Shown piece by piece: positions 7,629 to 16,316 of a stretch of 64,000 bases of DNA. Source of the DNA: Pelagibius sp. GTDB taxonomy: Bacteria > Pseudomonadota > Alphaproteobacteria > Kiloniellales > Kiloniellaceae. Both the position numbers and the translations under genes were made by a program. The stretch is from contig NZ_JANQKD010000023.1 of the NCBI RefSeq assembly GCF_028281305.1, positions 1-64,000 on the forward strand, in the 5' to 3' direction. Position 1 is the first letter of the stretch. The number at the start of each line of letters is the position of its first letter. Below the pieces are notes generated by a model. That model had not been told where the DNA came from, did no database searches, and saw only the letters and a program-made list of their open reading frames with translations.

Positions 7629-8636
7629 ATGATGCTCAAGACCCTTACCGCATCCGCCGCCGGCATCGCGACGGCGTTTGCTCTCGGCGCCACCGCCGCC
7701 AAGGCCGAAATGCCGGAGCAGCTCAACTTCGGTATCATCTCCACGGAGTCTGCCACGGTCCTGGAGGCATCCTTCACGCCCTTCCTGGAGGACATGGAGG
7801 AGTCGCTGGGCGTGACGGTGAAGCCCTTCTTCGCCTCTGACTACGCCGGCGTCATCGAAGGCATGCGCTTCGGCAAGGTGGACGTTGCCTGGTTCGGCAA
7901 CAAGTCGGCCATCGAAGCCGTCGACCGTGCCGGTGGCGAGGTCTTCGCCCAGACCATCAAGGACGACGGTTCGCGCGGCTATCACTCGCTGCTGATCACC
8001 CACAAGGATTCCAAGCTGAATTCGCTGGAAGACGTGCTGGCCTGCGACCAGACCCTCAGCTTCGGCAACGGCGATCCGAACTCCACCTCCGGCTTCGCGA
8101 TCCCCGGCTACTACGTCTGGGCGCTGAACAACAAGGAGCCGGAAGACTGCTTCGCGCGGGTGACCAACTCCAACCACGAAGGCAACGCCATGGCGGTGGC
8201 CAGCGGCAAGGTCGACGTGGCGACCAACAATACCGAATCCATCTACGCCCGCCTTGCCAAGACCAACCCGGAGGCTGCTTCCAACATCAAGGAGATCTGG
8301 CGTTCGCCGATCATCCCCTCCGACCCCATGGTCTGGCGCAAGGAGCTGTCCGCCGAAGTGAAGCAGAAGATGTACTTCTTCTTCATGCAGTACGGCCGCT
8401 TCGGCGACCTCGACAAGGTCAAGCGTGAGCGCGAAGTGCTGGCCAATCTCTCCGACGGCTGGGGCCCCTTCCTGGCGTCCTCCAACGCCCAGCTTCTGGA
8501 CGTGCGCCAGATCGAGGCCTTCAAGGACAAGATCAAGGCCCAGAACGCCGGTGACGAAGAGGGCGTGAAGGCCGCCGAGGCCAAGCTTGCCGAGTTGCAG
8601 GCTTATTCCGGGATCGTCGGCCAGGCCGGCTACTGA
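7629..8636 (+). CDS. phnD: Phosphonate-type ABC transporter periplasmic substrate-binding protein
   Basis: A 335-residue protein with a cleavable signal peptide ending near ATAAKA-EMPEQ. The mature part has the PhnD family pattern: NFGIISTES near the start, FFASDYAGVIEGMRFGKVDVAWFGNKSAIEA-like content in lobe 1, and FGNGDPNSTSGFAIPGY for the ligand cleft. It binds the transported compound in the periplasm and delivers it to PhnE. AGGAG (7621-7625) precedes two adjacent ATG codons. A strong hairpin after the stop may hold back 3' decay and favour high expression relative to phnE, as is common for binding-protein genes. PhnD homologues bind phosphonates, phosphite or phosphate, so the true ligand is open. 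Confidence 0.9.
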   Translation: MMLKTLTASAAGIATAFALGATAAKAEMPEQLNFGIISTESATVLEASFTPFLEDMEESLGVTVKPFFASDYAGVIEGMRFGKVDVAWFGNKSAIEAVDRAGGEVFAQTIKDDGSRGYHSLLITHKDSKLNSLEDVLACDQTLSFGNGDPNSTSGFAIPGYYVWALNNKEPEDCFARVTNSNHEGNAMAVASGKVDVATNNTESIYARLAKTNPEAASNIKEIWRSPIIPSDPMVWRKELSAEVKQKMYFFFMQYGRFGDLDKVKREREVLANLSDGWGPFLASSNAQLLDVRQIEAFKDKIKAQNAGDEEGVKAAEAKLAELQAYSGIVGQAGY

Positions 8637-8649
8637 TCCTCTCGTCCCG

Positions 8650-8687
8650 GGCGGCGGGGGCGGAAACCTTCCTCAGCCCCCGCCGCC
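8650..8687 (+). other. Intercistronic hairpin between phnD and phnE
   Basis: A perfect 12-bp GC stem (GGCGGCGGGGGC, 8650-8661, with 8676-8687) and a 14-nt loop, starting 14 bp after the phnD stop. There is no U-tract, so a stabilising or attenuating element within the operon is likelier than a full terminator. Confidence 0.65.
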
Positions 8688-8742
8688 TGTGGGCGCCATC
8701 GACTTCTTTTCAAGCAGAACCAGCCGTTAGGGGCGCCCGCCC

Positions 8743-9579
8743 ATGTCACTCGCCAGCGCCAGTCCCGCCGCCAAGTCCCTTGAGATCTCTCCCGAAGTGC
8801 GCGAAGCCCTGCGGCCGCGCTGGAGCGGCTTTCTCAACAAGGGCGTGATTGCGCTGGTCATCGCCGTGTTGCTGGGGGTCTCCTATTATCCGGCGGAGGT
8901 TGACCGCTGGACCTACCTGATCACCGACGCAGACAACATGGCGGTCTTCATCGGCGACTTTCTCAGGCCCGATTTCACGGACCTCGAACTCTTCGTGCTG
9001 AAGATGGTTGAGACCGTGCAGATCGCCATCTGGGGCACGTTCCTCTCCATCGTCGTCGGCGTGCCCTGCGGCCTCTTGTCGTCCAACAACATCGCGCCGG
9101 TGTGGATCGTTCAGCCGATGCGCCGGCTGATGGATGCTGCCCGCGCCATCAACGAGCTGGTCTTCGCAATCCTCTTCGTCGCCGCCGTCGGCCTCGGCCC
9201 CTTTGCCGGGGTGATGGCGCTGTTCGTCCATAACCTGGGCGTGATCTCAAAGCTCTTCTCCGAGGCGGTGGAGGCGATCGATCCGCGCCCGGTGGAGGGC
9301 ATCCGCGCCACCGGTGCCAGCCGCCTGCAGCAGGTGATCTACGGCGTCATCCCCCAGGTGCTGCCGCTGTGGAGCAGTTTCTCCCTCTACCGCTTCGAGA
9401 CCCTGGTGCGCTCCGCCACGGTGCTCGGCATCGTCGGCGCCGGCGGCATCGGCTTCACGTTCTATGAGTCCTTCCGCGCCTTCCAGTACGACCGCGCCGC
9501 CGCCGTCATCATCGTGGTCGTCGTGGTGGTCTCGATCATCGACATCCTCTCCTCACAACTCCGCAAGCGCCTGATCTGA
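8743..9579 (+). CDS. phnE: Phosphonate-type ABC transporter permease
   Basis: A 278-residue inner-membrane permease with about six hydrophobic helices and the binding-protein-dependent transport EAA-type loop (EAVEAIDPRPVEGIRATGASRLQQVIYGVIPQ) that docks onto PhnC. The GxVGAGGIGFTFYES segment is typical of PhnE. It completes the phnCDE importer. Unlike some bacteria, only one permease gene is present. The 106-bp phnD-phnE gap carries a strong hairpin. Confidence 0.9.
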   Translation: MSLASASPAAKSLEISPEVREALRPRWSGFLNKGVIALVIAVLLGVSYYPAEVDRWTYLITDADNMAVFIGDFLRPDFTDLELFVLKMVETVQIAIWGTFLSIVVGVPCGLLSSNNIAPVWIVQPMRRLMDAARAINELVFAILFVAAVGLGPFAGVMALFVHNLGVISKLFSEAVEAIDPRPVEGIRATGASRLQQVIYGVIPQVLPLWSSFSLYRFETLVRSATVLGIVGAGGIGFTFYESFRAFQYDRAAAVIIVVVVVVSIIDILSSQLRKRLI

Positions 9580-9692
9580 CGCCATCGTTACAGCTTGCGC
9601 CTTGCCAAGGCGCGGGGATCGGCTGAGACTTGCACCCAAGAACACCGCGCCGGGTCGCTTCCCGGTGCGAACAACCGGGGCGAGGAAACGCG

Positions 9693-10580
9693 ATGATCAA
9701 ATGCGGCGTGGTCGGGCTGGGCGACATGGGCAGCGGCTTGGCGAAGAACCTCATTGCCAAGGGGCTTCAAACGGCGGGCTTCGATCTCTCGGAGCAGCGC
9801 ATGAACGCCTTTACCGAGATGGGCGGGCAGGCGGCGCAGGGTCCCGCCGATGTCGGCCGCCAGGTCGATGTGGTCTTCGTCATGGTGATGACCGGCGATC
9901 AGGCCAAGGCCGTGATCCTGGGGGATGGGCTTGCATCCACCTTGCAGCCCGGTTCCGTGGTGATCCTCAGCGCCACGATCCGCGCAGCCGAGGCGCGGGA
10001 GATCGCCGACGGCTTGGCGGGCAGCGGGATCGACCTGATCGATTCCCCGGTCAGCGGCGGCTTTCCCGGTGCCCAGGGCGGCACGCTGACCATGATGGCC
10101 GCCGGCTCCGACGCGGCGATGGAGAAGGCCCGCCCGGCCATGGAGGCGGTGAGCAAGACCATCCATAAGGTGGGTACGGAGCCCGGCATGGGCCAGACCG
10201 TCAAGGCCTGCCTGCAGTCGCTCATCGGCGGGGTGTTCTCGGCCACCTTCGAGGCGGCGGTCCTGGCGGCGAAGGCTGGCGTCCCCGGCCAGGTGCTCTA
10301 TGACGTGGTCTCCACCTCCAGCGGCGGCAGCATCGCCGCCAACACGGCGCTGGAGAAAATCATCGACCGGCAGTTCGTCGGCACCGGCAGCCAGATCAGC
10401 ACCATGCACAAGGACCTGACCATCAGCCTTGATCTGGCGCGGGAACTGGGCGTGCCGCTGTTCACCGCCACCGCGGCCATGCAGCTCTTCCAGGCCGGCA
10501 AGACCAAGTACCCGGAAGGCGACAACTGGATCGTCACCCGCGTGCTGGAGGAGATCGTCGGCGCCGAACTGAAGCGCTAG
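9693..10580 (+). CDS. 3-hydroxyisobutyrate-dehydrogenase-family NAD(P)-dependent oxidoreductase
   Basis: A 295-residue beta-hydroxyacid dehydrogenase. The N-terminal Rossmann motif is GVVGLGDMGSGLAKNL. The family substrate-binding motif appears as DSPVSGGFPGAQGGTLTMM (about 112-130), and the catalytic lysine is expected in GMGQTVKACLQSL (here K at about 169). I chose ATG 9693 because it is preceded by GAGGAA and places the glycine motif at the true N-terminus. It oxidises a 3-hydroxy acid such as a tartronate, threonate or hydroxyisobutyrate. Lying 113 bp after phnE and before a TIM-barrel isomerase, it probably acts on the imported compound or its breakdown product. The substrate is unknown. 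Confidence 0.8.
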   Translation: MIKCGVVGLGDMGSGLAKNLIAKGLQTAGFDLSEQRMNAFTEMGGQAAQGPADVGRQVDVVFVMVMTGDQAKAVILGDGLASTLQPGSVVILSATIRAAEAREIADGLAGSGIDLIDSPVSGGFPGAQGGTLTMMAAGSDAAMEKARPAMEAVSKTIHKVGTEPGMGQTVKACLQSLIGGVFSATFEAAVLAAKAGVPGQVLYDVVSTSSGGSIAANTALEKIIDRQFVGTGSQISTMHKDLTISLDLARELGVPLFTATAAMQLFQAGKTKYPEGDNWIVTRVLEEIVGAELKR

Positions 10581-10615
10581 GGCCTGTAGCACAAACGATA
10601 AGGTCGAAGCAGAAG

Positions 10616-10724
10616 CCCTTCGAGACGGCCCCCGGATGCGATTGAAAGGGGGCCTCCTCAGGGTGAGGCAAGGTAGTGCGGGGATTGACCTCATGCTGAG
10701 GAGCGAAGCGTCTCGAAGCACGAG
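10616..10724. repeat. Dispersed alphaproteobacterial palindromic element
   Basis: The arms CTTCGAGACG (10618-10627) and CGTCTCGAAG (10709-10718) are perfect complements, and the inner CTCCTCAGGGTGAGG matches CCTCATGCTGAGGAG with a few changes. The left arm has an extra hairpin, GGCCCCC (10627-10633) pairing with GGGGGCC (10648-10654). This TTCGAGACG...CTCAGGRTGAGG pattern is a widespread intergenic repeat in Alphaproteobacteria. It fills most of the gap between two genes. Confidence 0.75.
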
Positions 10725-10784
10725 GTCAATCATCGATCCGGCAGCTTACGCGGCCTACCTGAAGAAATGGGAGGGCGAGACTTC

Positions 10785-11660
10785 ATGAAACTGGGCGTCA
10801 TCACCGACGGGATCAGCCGCGACTTCGAACACGCGCTCACCGTCATGGACGAATTCGGCCTGGACTACGCCGAACTGCAGTTCGTCTGGGACAAGGAGGT
10901 GGGGGATCTCGACACGGCGGAACGGACACGCGTCTGCGACCTCTTGGAACGCCACGACAAGAAGGTCTCCAACATCTGCCATCACGTCTTTGCCGGGATG
11001 CCGATGACGACCAGGCCCGGCGAGCCGCTGCACGTGAAGCACATGGACAGGCTGAAGCGCTGCATCGAGATCGCGCGGCAGGTGGGCTCGCCCAGGGTGC
11101 GCATCCTCTCCGGCAAGAAGGAGATGATCCTCTGGGGCCTGCACGGCGCCGAGCAGTGGAACGTCGCCAAGGGCGCCTGGGACGCGCTGTTGCCGCTGAT
11201 CGCCCCGGCAATTGAGCTTGCCCGGGCGGAGGACGCGCAGTTGGTCGTCGAGACCGGCAACGGCACCATGGTGAACTCCTGCTGGACCGGCAGGCGTCTG
11301 ATCGACGATCTGGGGGCCCAGGACGTGCTGACCGTGCTCTGGGACCCGGCGAACAACTGCTGGGCCCACGAGGATGCCTGGCCGGAGGGCTACGAGACCC
11401 TGGGCAGCGCCGCGCCGGGCGGCTATCTCGGCCACATGCACGTGAAGGACGTCCACGCAGACACGCCCAAGGCAACGCTGGAAGTGCGCCCGTTCGGCGA
11501 AGGCCAGCTCGCCGCTCAGTGGGAGCCCCTGGCCGGTGCCCTGAAACGCGACGGTTACGACGGCGTGATTTCCTACGAAAGTGTCTATCATCCCGGCGAC
11601 GGCGACTTCGAGGCGGGGTTTCGCGGCTCCGTCGCGCGTTTCAAAGAGATCTTTCAATAG
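10785..11660 (+). CDS. Sugar-phosphate isomerase/epimerase-type TIM-barrel protein
   Basis: A 291-residue xylose-isomerase-like TIM barrel (AP endonuclease 2 superfamily). The fold is suggested by the N-terminal KLGVITDGIS strand, the acidic VVETGNGTM (about 153-161), WDPANNCW (about 190-197), HMHVKDVH (about 219-226) and the C-terminal VISYESVYHPGDGDFE. The Glu, Asp, His and Glu in these strands are typical divalent-metal ligands. GGGAGG at 10769-10774 supports ATG 10785. It probably isomerises or epimerises a sugar or hydroxy acid together with the preceding dehydrogenase; pairs of these two families occur in acid-sugar catabolic operons. A dispersed repeat separates them, so cotranscription is uncertain. 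Confidence 0.75.
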   Translation: MKLGVITDGISRDFEHALTVMDEFGLDYAELQFVWDKEVGDLDTAERTRVCDLLERHDKKVSNICHHVFAGMPMTTRPGEPLHVKHMDRLKRCIEIARQVGSPRVRILSGKKEMILWGLHGAEQWNVAKGAWDALLPLIAPAIELARAEDAQLVVETGNGTMVNSCWTGRRLIDDLGAQDVLTVLWDPANNCWAHEDAWPEGYETLGSAAPGGYLGHMHVKDVHADTPKATLEVRPFGEGQLAAQWEPLAGALKRDGYDGVISYESVYHPGDGDFEAGFRGSVARFKEIFQ

Positions 11661-11738
11661 AGGACAAGCGCGCAGTGAACCGCCGGCGCATCGCGCCCGA
11701 CTTCCTTTCAGGTGCAACACGGGAGTCCTGCGCAGTCG

Positions 11739-12311
11739 ATGATCGCGCTATTGAAACGGCAGCTTGAAGTCTGGCGCTGGGTGGGGGAGATGGAGTTGGA
11801 TCTTTCCCGCCTGCCGATAACCCTGCGCCAGGCGCCGGCACCGTTGAACGCGATGCTCTTGGCCGTGCTGGGGCTTGCCGGCATCGTGACCGCTGTCGTT
11901 GCCGGCGCAGTGCTGGGCACCTCCGGCCAGCTTCATTCGACGGCGGTTCAGCTTCTGACATTGCCACCGCTCGGCGGCGGCATCGGCCTGCTGTACGTCG
12001 CCGTGTTATCCCATAGATCAAGGCGTGACCTCGCCTTTGCATCAGACGGCGTGACGGTCCGGGGCCGATGGCTTCGCCGGACGGAGAACTGGTATGCGCC
12101 CTACAGCGCCTTCGACGGCGTGGAAGCCAGGGCGGAGCGGGTGCTGCGCGGGCACTTCTACCGCATCTTCCAAGTCATCGAACTGCGCCACCCGGAACCA
12201 GAGAAATCGATCCCGCTGTTCGTCTGTGCCGCCGATAGCGGCCCCGGCGAAACGGTTCTCCGGCAGAAGGCGAGAGATTACGCGCAAGCTATTGGTATTT
12301 CTGTGCTTTAG
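11739..12311 (+). CDS. Hypothetical membrane protein with two TM helices
   Basis: A protein of about 190 residues that I do not recognise. Two hydrophobic segments (about residues 33-55 and 66-90) form a membrane hairpin, followed by a soluble domain with beta-rich pattern (DLAFASDGVTVRGRWLRRTENWYAPYSAFDGVEA), as in small PH-like domains attached to membrane anchors. It begins 78 bp after the isomerase gene. GTG 11712 is an alternative start nine codons earlier, but ATG 11739 has GGGAG upstream at 11721-11725. No functional motif is visible. Confidence 0.6.
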   Translation: MIALLKRQLEVWRWVGEMELDLSRLPITLRQAPAPLNAMLLAVLGLAGIVTAVVAGAVLGTSGQLHSTAVQLLTLPPLGGGIGLLYVAVLSHRSRRDLAFASDGVTVRGRWLRRTENWYAPYSAFDGVEARAERVLRGHFYRIFQVIELRHPEPEKSIPLFVCAADSGPGETVLRQKARDYAQAIGISVL

Positions 12312-12332
12312 GGTCGTGTTTCAGACAGAGCT

Positions 12333-12695
12333 TTAGGCCCCTTCGACCGCCACCTTATCCCTGTAGAAGGCGAGGTGGTTCTTCACCCCGGCCACCATGA
12401 GCAGGGGATCGGGGTAGAACCAGGCCGCCCGTTCAAGCAGCTGGCCGTCCACCGCGATGTCGTGGTAGGCGGCCTCGCCCTTGATCGGGCAGAAGCTGTG
12501 ATGGTCGCAGGGGCGCAGCACGGTTTGGTCCACGTCCTCCAGCGGAAAGTAGATCACCGGCGCGTAGGTCTTGCGCGGTGACACCTCTTCCAGGATGAGC
12601 GCACGGCTGCTCCGCGCGACAACCGTATCGCCGACCCTGGCGACGTAGTGCTCCTGTGCCGCAGTGACGGTGGCGCGGTGGGCTGGCTCGGACAT
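12333..12695 (-). CDS. DUF427 domain protein
   Basis: A 120-residue single-domain protein. The family pattern is clear: APVIYFPLEDVDQTVL (about 44-60), CDHHSFCPIKGEAAYHDI (about 63-80) and AAWFYPDP (about 89-96). DUF427 proteins are small beta-rich cytoplasmic proteins of unknown biochemical role. It is convergent with the membrane-protein gene. AGGAG lies a few bases upstream of the ATG. The PAS-domain gene 32 bp upstream on the same strand could be cotranscribed. Confidence 0.85.
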   Translation of the reverse strand: MSEPAHRATVTAAQEHYVARVGDTVVARSSRALILEEVSPRKTYAPVIYFPLEDVDQTVLRPCDHHSFCPIKGEAAYHDIAVDGQLLERAAWFYPDPLLMVAGVKNHLAFYRDKVAVEGA

Positions 12696-12727
12696 AAGGG
12701 ATCTCCTGATTTGGGCCGGAGCACGCT

Positions 12728-13258
12728 CTAGCTGCGTGGGCTCTCCGGGAGATGTTCGCGCTTCAGCTCGATGATCTCGAAGGTCTTGCCGGCCTGCACG
12801 ATGGGCTGAGGCGGACCCTGCTTTCCATGGTCGAAAACCTGGCTGACCAGGATAAAGGCGATGTCCTCAGACTCCGCGTCGCGGCGAAACGGCAGCATCA
12901 GGCGGCGGGTGTCGAGGGCGCGCCCTTTGTCCCACTGAAAGCGGCTCTGGGAAAAAATCGGGCCGCGGCGGGCAATGCACTCGTCGAAGAGCCCGCGGAT
13001 AAAGCCGTGGTACTCGCCCTCCATGATCTCGTCCAGGCGCTGACCGGTGAAGTCGCCGCCCCAGGCCTCCACCATGTCGGTGCCCACCAGGCGGAAACAG
13101 AGCGCGTCGTCTTCGATCCGCTCCACCAGCACCAGCGTGGAGAGCGCGCGTGGAAAGGCAACGGGGTCGAAGGCCGCGCGCGGCGGCACGGCGCCGAGGG
13201 CCGCCTGTTCGCGGCACCAGGCGTCGTAGATCTCTTGCTGCCGTGGGTCCAGGGTCAC
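12728..13258 (-). CDS. PAS_5-type domain protein
   Basis: A 176-residue protein starting with GTG. It fits the PAS_5 family of alphaproteobacterial single-domain proteins: an N-terminal helix (QQEIYDAWCRE), FPRALSTLVLVERIEDDALCFRLVGTDMVEAWGGDFTGQ in the core, and a later strand carrying FILVSQVF. Such proteins have no effector domain and their partners are unknown. It probably forms a unit with the downstream DUF427 gene. It could sense a small ligand or redox state; nothing in the sequence decides which. Confidence 0.7.
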   Translation of the reverse strand: MTLDPRQQEIYDAWCREQAALGAVPPRAAFDPVAFPRALSTLVLVERIEDDALCFRLVGTDMVEAWGGDFTGQRLDEIMEGEYHGFIRGLFDECIARRGPIFSQSRFQWDKGRALDTRRLMLPFRRDAESEDIAFILVSQVFDHGKQGPPQPIVQAGKTFEIIELKREHLPESPRS

Positions 13259-13365
13259 GGGCTTAGGGTCTCAAGCGCGGCTGCCAGCCAGCATAAGGCC
13301 GATTCACCGGCTGCGCCAAGCCGCGCGCCGGGCGGGGCGTCCGCCAGGTTGTTTTCATTCTCTCT

Positions 13366-14799
13366 TTAGAGGGGCAGCGTGTAGCCGGTCTTCACCGTCG
13401 TGTAGAACTCGGCGGCGTAGCGGCCTTGCTCGCGCGAGCCGTAGCTCGATCCTTTTCGCCCGCCGAAGGGGACGTGGTAGTCAACGCCCGCCGTCGGCAG
13501 GTTCACCATTACCATGCCGGCCTGGGCGTGCCGCTTGAAGTGGCTGGCGTGCTTCAGGCTGGCGGTGCAGATCCCCGATGACAGGCCGAAGGCCGTGTCG
13601 TTGGCCACATGGAGGGCCTGGTCGTAGTCGTCGACGGCGATGACCGAGGCGATGGGGCCAAAGATTTCCTCCTGGTTGATGCGCATGGCGTTGTCGGTCT
13701 CGGTGAAGAGGGCAGGCTGCAGATAGAAGCCCTGGGTCGCGCGGTTCAGGCGCTCGCCGCCCCAGGCGAGCTTGGCGCCCTCATCGCGGCCGATGTCGAG
13801 ATACTTGAGATCCTGGTCGAGCTGGGACTGGTCGACCACCGGGCCCATCTGGGTTCCTTCCAGCAGGGCGTTGTCCACCTTCAGCGCCTGCATCTTCTCC
13901 ACCAGGGCATCGACGAAGGCATTGTGGATGCCCTTCTGCACCACCAGGCGCGAGGAGGCCGTGCAGCGCTGGCCGGTCGAGAAGAAGGCACCGTTGAGGG
14001 CGCAGTCCACCGCCGTGCCGAGGTCGGCATCGTCCAGCACCACCAGGGGGTTCTTGCCGCCCATTTCCAACTGCACCTTGGCGAGGCGGGCGGCGCAGTT
14101 CGCGGCGATGCGCTTTCCGGTCTCCACCGAGCCGGTGAAGGAGATGGCGGCGACGTCCGGATGGTTCACCAGGGCCTCGCCGACCACCGAGCCCTTGCCC
14201 ATGACGAGGTTGAAGACGCCTTCCGGCACGCCGGCGCGCTGGATGATCTCGGCCAGCGCATGGGCGGAGCCGGGGGCGATCTCCGCCGGCTTGATGACCA
14301 CACAATTGCCGTAGGCCAGCGCCGGGGCGATCTTCCAGGCCGGGATGGCGATGGGGAAGTTCCAGGGCGTGATGAGGCCGACGACACCCAGTGGCTCGCG
14401 GGTGATCTCCACGTCGATGCCCGGGCGCACCGAGGCGATCTTCTCGCCGCTCTGGCGCACCACCTCGCCGGCGAAGAAGTCGAAAATCTGGCCCGCGCGC
14501 ATCACCTCGCCGATGCCCTCGGGCTTGGTCTTGCCCTCCTCGCGGGCCAGCAGTTCGCCCAGCTCTTCCTTGCGGGCCATGATCTCGGCGGCCACCGCGG
14601 CCAGCATGCCGGCGCGGGCCTGAATGGAGCCGGTCGACCAGGCCGGGAAGGCGGCCTTGGCGGCGGCGACGGCGTCGTTCACCTGGCCGGCATCGGCGCG
14701 GGCATAGCTGTCGATCACGTCGTCCAGGTCGGAGGGGTTGATGTTGTCGACAGCGTCCGGGCCTTGGACCCAGGACCCGGCGATCAGGTTGTTCTGCAC
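13366..14799 (-). CDS. Aldehyde dehydrogenase, probably alpha-ketoglutarate semialdehyde dehydrogenase
   Basis: A 477-residue NAD(P)-dependent aldehyde dehydrogenase. It has the oxyanion Asn in TPWNFP (N147), the nucleotide motif FTGS (221-224), the general base E245 (LEMGGKN) and catalytic C279 (TGQRCT). The C-terminal PFGGRKGSSYGSREQG is typical of the KGSADH subgroup, which oxidises 2-oxoglutarate semialdehyde to 2-oxoglutarate. It starts at GTG 14799 with AGGAG eight bases upstream. It follows, on the same strand, an FAH-family dehydratase like that of the Weimberg xylose route, whose product is this enzyme's substrate. The pairing strengthens the call. Confidence 0.85.
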   Translation of the reverse strand: MQNNLIAGSWVQGPDAVDNINPSDLDDVIDSYARADAGQVNDAVAAAKAAFPAWSTGSIQARAGMLAAVAAEIMARKEELGELLAREEGKTKPEGIGEVMRAGQIFDFFAGEVVRQSGEKIASVRPGIDVEITREPLGVVGLITPWNFPIAIPAWKIAPALAYGNCVVIKPAEIAPGSAHALAEIIQRAGVPEGVFNLVMGKGSVVGEALVNHPDVAAISFTGSVETGKRIAANCAARLAKVQLEMGGKNPLVVLDDADLGTAVDCALNGAFFSTGQRCTASSRLVVQKGIHNAFVDALVEKMQALKVDNALLEGTQMGPVVDQSQLDQDLKYLDIGRDEGAKLAWGGERLNRATQGFYLQPALFTETDNAMRINQEEIFGPIASVIAVDDYDQALHVANDTAFGLSSGICTASLKHASHFKRHAQAGMVMVNLPTAGVDYHVPFGGRKGSSYGSREQGRYAAEFYTTVKTGYTLPL

Positions 14800-14873
14800 G
14801 ATGCGATCTCCTGAAAGGAAAGAGTTGCCAGAAAATGATGGTTTTCAGAGCCGTATGGGCAATGACTCTGACG

Positions 14874-16061
14874 TCAGGTTAACAGTCCGCGCTGGGCCAG
14901 GTTGCACATCAGCGCCAGGCTGCCGAAGGTCCAGGGGGCGATCTTGTCGCAGTGGTTCACCCGGTTCACCAGCGCTCCCAGTTCCTTGGAGCGGATGGTG
15001 ACGATGTCGCCCGGCTTGTGGGTGAAGCCCTCGCCGGGCACCTCCCGGTCCTGAACCGGCGCGAACATGGTGCCGAGAAAGAGCACAAGCCCGTCAGGGT
15101 ATTGGTGGTCGGCGTTGAAAGCCTGTCGCACCAGCTCCTCGGGGCTGCGGCTGATGGCGGAGAGCGGATAGGTGTCGGCGATGGTGAAGCCGTCCTCGCC
15201 GGTCACCTCCACCTCGATGGCGGTCCGGGCGAGGGCGGCCATATCGAAGCTCTCGTCCAGCAGACGGATGAAAGGCCCCAGCGCGCAGGAGGCGTTGTTG
15301 TCCTTGGCGCGGCCCAGCAGCAGGGCGGAACGTCCCTCTACGTCGCGCAGGTTTACGTCGTTGCCGAGCGTCGCACCGACGATCTCTCCCCGCCCGTTCA
15401 CCACCACGGCCGCCTCGGGCTCCGGATTGTTCCAGACGGAGGTGGCGAGGATGCCGATCTCGGCGCCGGCCCCGACGGCGGACATGGGTTGCGACTTGGT
15501 GAAGATCTCCGCGTCCGGGCCGATGCCGACCTCCAGATACTGGGACCATTGGCCGCGTTCGATGAGGCTCTCCTTCAGCCTCGCGGCCTCAGGCGAACCC
15601 GGCTTCAGGCTGGCGAGCTGGGTGCCGATCTCCGCAGCCAGGCTCTCGCGGATAGCCTCGGCCTGGGCGGGGTCGCCCTTGGCCTGCTCCTCGATCACCC
15701 GCTCCAGCATCGAGTCGACGAAGGTCACGCCGCTGGCGCGCAGGGCCTGCAGGTCGCAGGGGGCGAGGAAATAGGCGACCCCCTCCCGCCGCGCATCCCA
15801 GGCGGAGTTCGACAGGATGGCTTCAAGCTCGCCGATGGCCGTCAGCTTGCCGCCGTGAAGCGCCGCGCGGATGCGTTCGGTCAACTCCTCCAGGTCGAGC
15901 AGCGCCGAGACGGTGGGCGCGAGCGCAGAGAGGTCGTGCACCACGTCATCCGCCAGCACCACCGGGCTCGGTCCGGCGGGCGTACCGGGCAGCCAGGCCC
16001 GCCCGATCAGCAGGCCTGAAGTCTTGTCGTCGGGCAGGATGAAGTCGGCGGAAAGGTCCAT
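14874..16061 (-). CDS. FAH-family 2-keto-3-deoxy-pentonate dehydratase (XylX-like)
   Basis: A 395-residue protein with a C-terminal fumarylacetoacetate-hydrolase fold. Diagnostic stretches are YLEVGIGPDAEIFTK, STWNNPEPE-like (here SVWNNPEPEA) with metal-ligand glutamates, GNDVNLRDVEGRSALLLGRAKDNNASCA, and HQYPDGLVLFLGTMFAP. The length and these motifs match Caulobacter XylX, which converts 2-keto-3-deoxy-xylonate to 2-oxoglutarate semialdehyde. The downstream aldehyde dehydrogenase supplies the next step. The upstream steps (sugar dehydrogenase, lactonase, pentonate dehydratase) are not in this window. An arabinonate-derived substrate is equally possible. Confidence 0.75.
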   Translation of the reverse strand: MDLSADFILPDDKTSGLLIGRAWLPGTPAGPSPVVLADDVVHDLSALAPTVSALLDLEELTERIRAALHGGKLTAIGELEAILSNSAWDARREGVAYFLAPCDLQALRASGVTFVDSMLERVIEEQAKGDPAQAEAIRESLAAEIGTQLASLKPGSPEAARLKESLIERGQWSQYLEVGIGPDAEIFTKSQPMSAVGAGAEIGILATSVWNNPEPEAAVVVNGRGEIVGATLGNDVNLRDVEGRSALLLGRAKDNNASCALGPFIRLLDESFDMAALARTAIEVEVTGEDGFTIADTYPLSAISRSPEELVRQAFNADHQYPDGLVLFLGTMFAPVQDREVPGEGFTHKPGDIVTIRSKELGALVNRVNHCDKIAPWTFGSLALMCNLAQRGLLT

Positions 16062-16207
16062 CGGGCAGGTCTCGCTGAAGGCATCTTTGGAACCGGCGCT
16101 CTTGAAGCGGGGCGCCGTGAGGAGACCGGCACTTTAGAGCCTTCGCCGGGCAGTTTGAACCTTTGTCCTGCGGCGGCGATATCACGGCGTCGGCTCGGCG
16201 CAGTTCG

Positions 16208-16232
16208 ATGAAAAAATCTCTGGAATTTTCAT
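16208..16232. promoter_or_regulatory. Inverted repeat in the divergent XRE / FAH intergenic region
   Basis: ATGAAAA (16208-16214) and TTTTCAT (16226-16232) are complementary arms 11 bp apart in an AT-rich patch of an otherwise GC-rich region. It lies between two divergent genes and about 85 bp before the XRE-cupin start. It could be the regulator's operator. Related imperfect TCTCAAT-GGGCC direct repeats lie at 16262-16290. Confidence 0.35.
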
Positions 16233-16316
16233 GACGGGAAAGGCAGGCTCAAGTTCCAGGGTCTCAATGGGGCCAGGATCTCAATCGGGCCCGCGTTTCA
16301 ATCCGGAGTAGGCAGG

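Noticed and set aside
9600-9692. TPP-riboswitch-like sequence (GGCTGAGA ... ACCC ... GAAC)
   Set aside because: The CTGAGA and ACCC parts are there, but the conserved GAACCTGATC and later helix are missing, and the downstream gene is a dehydrogenase, not a thiamine gene.
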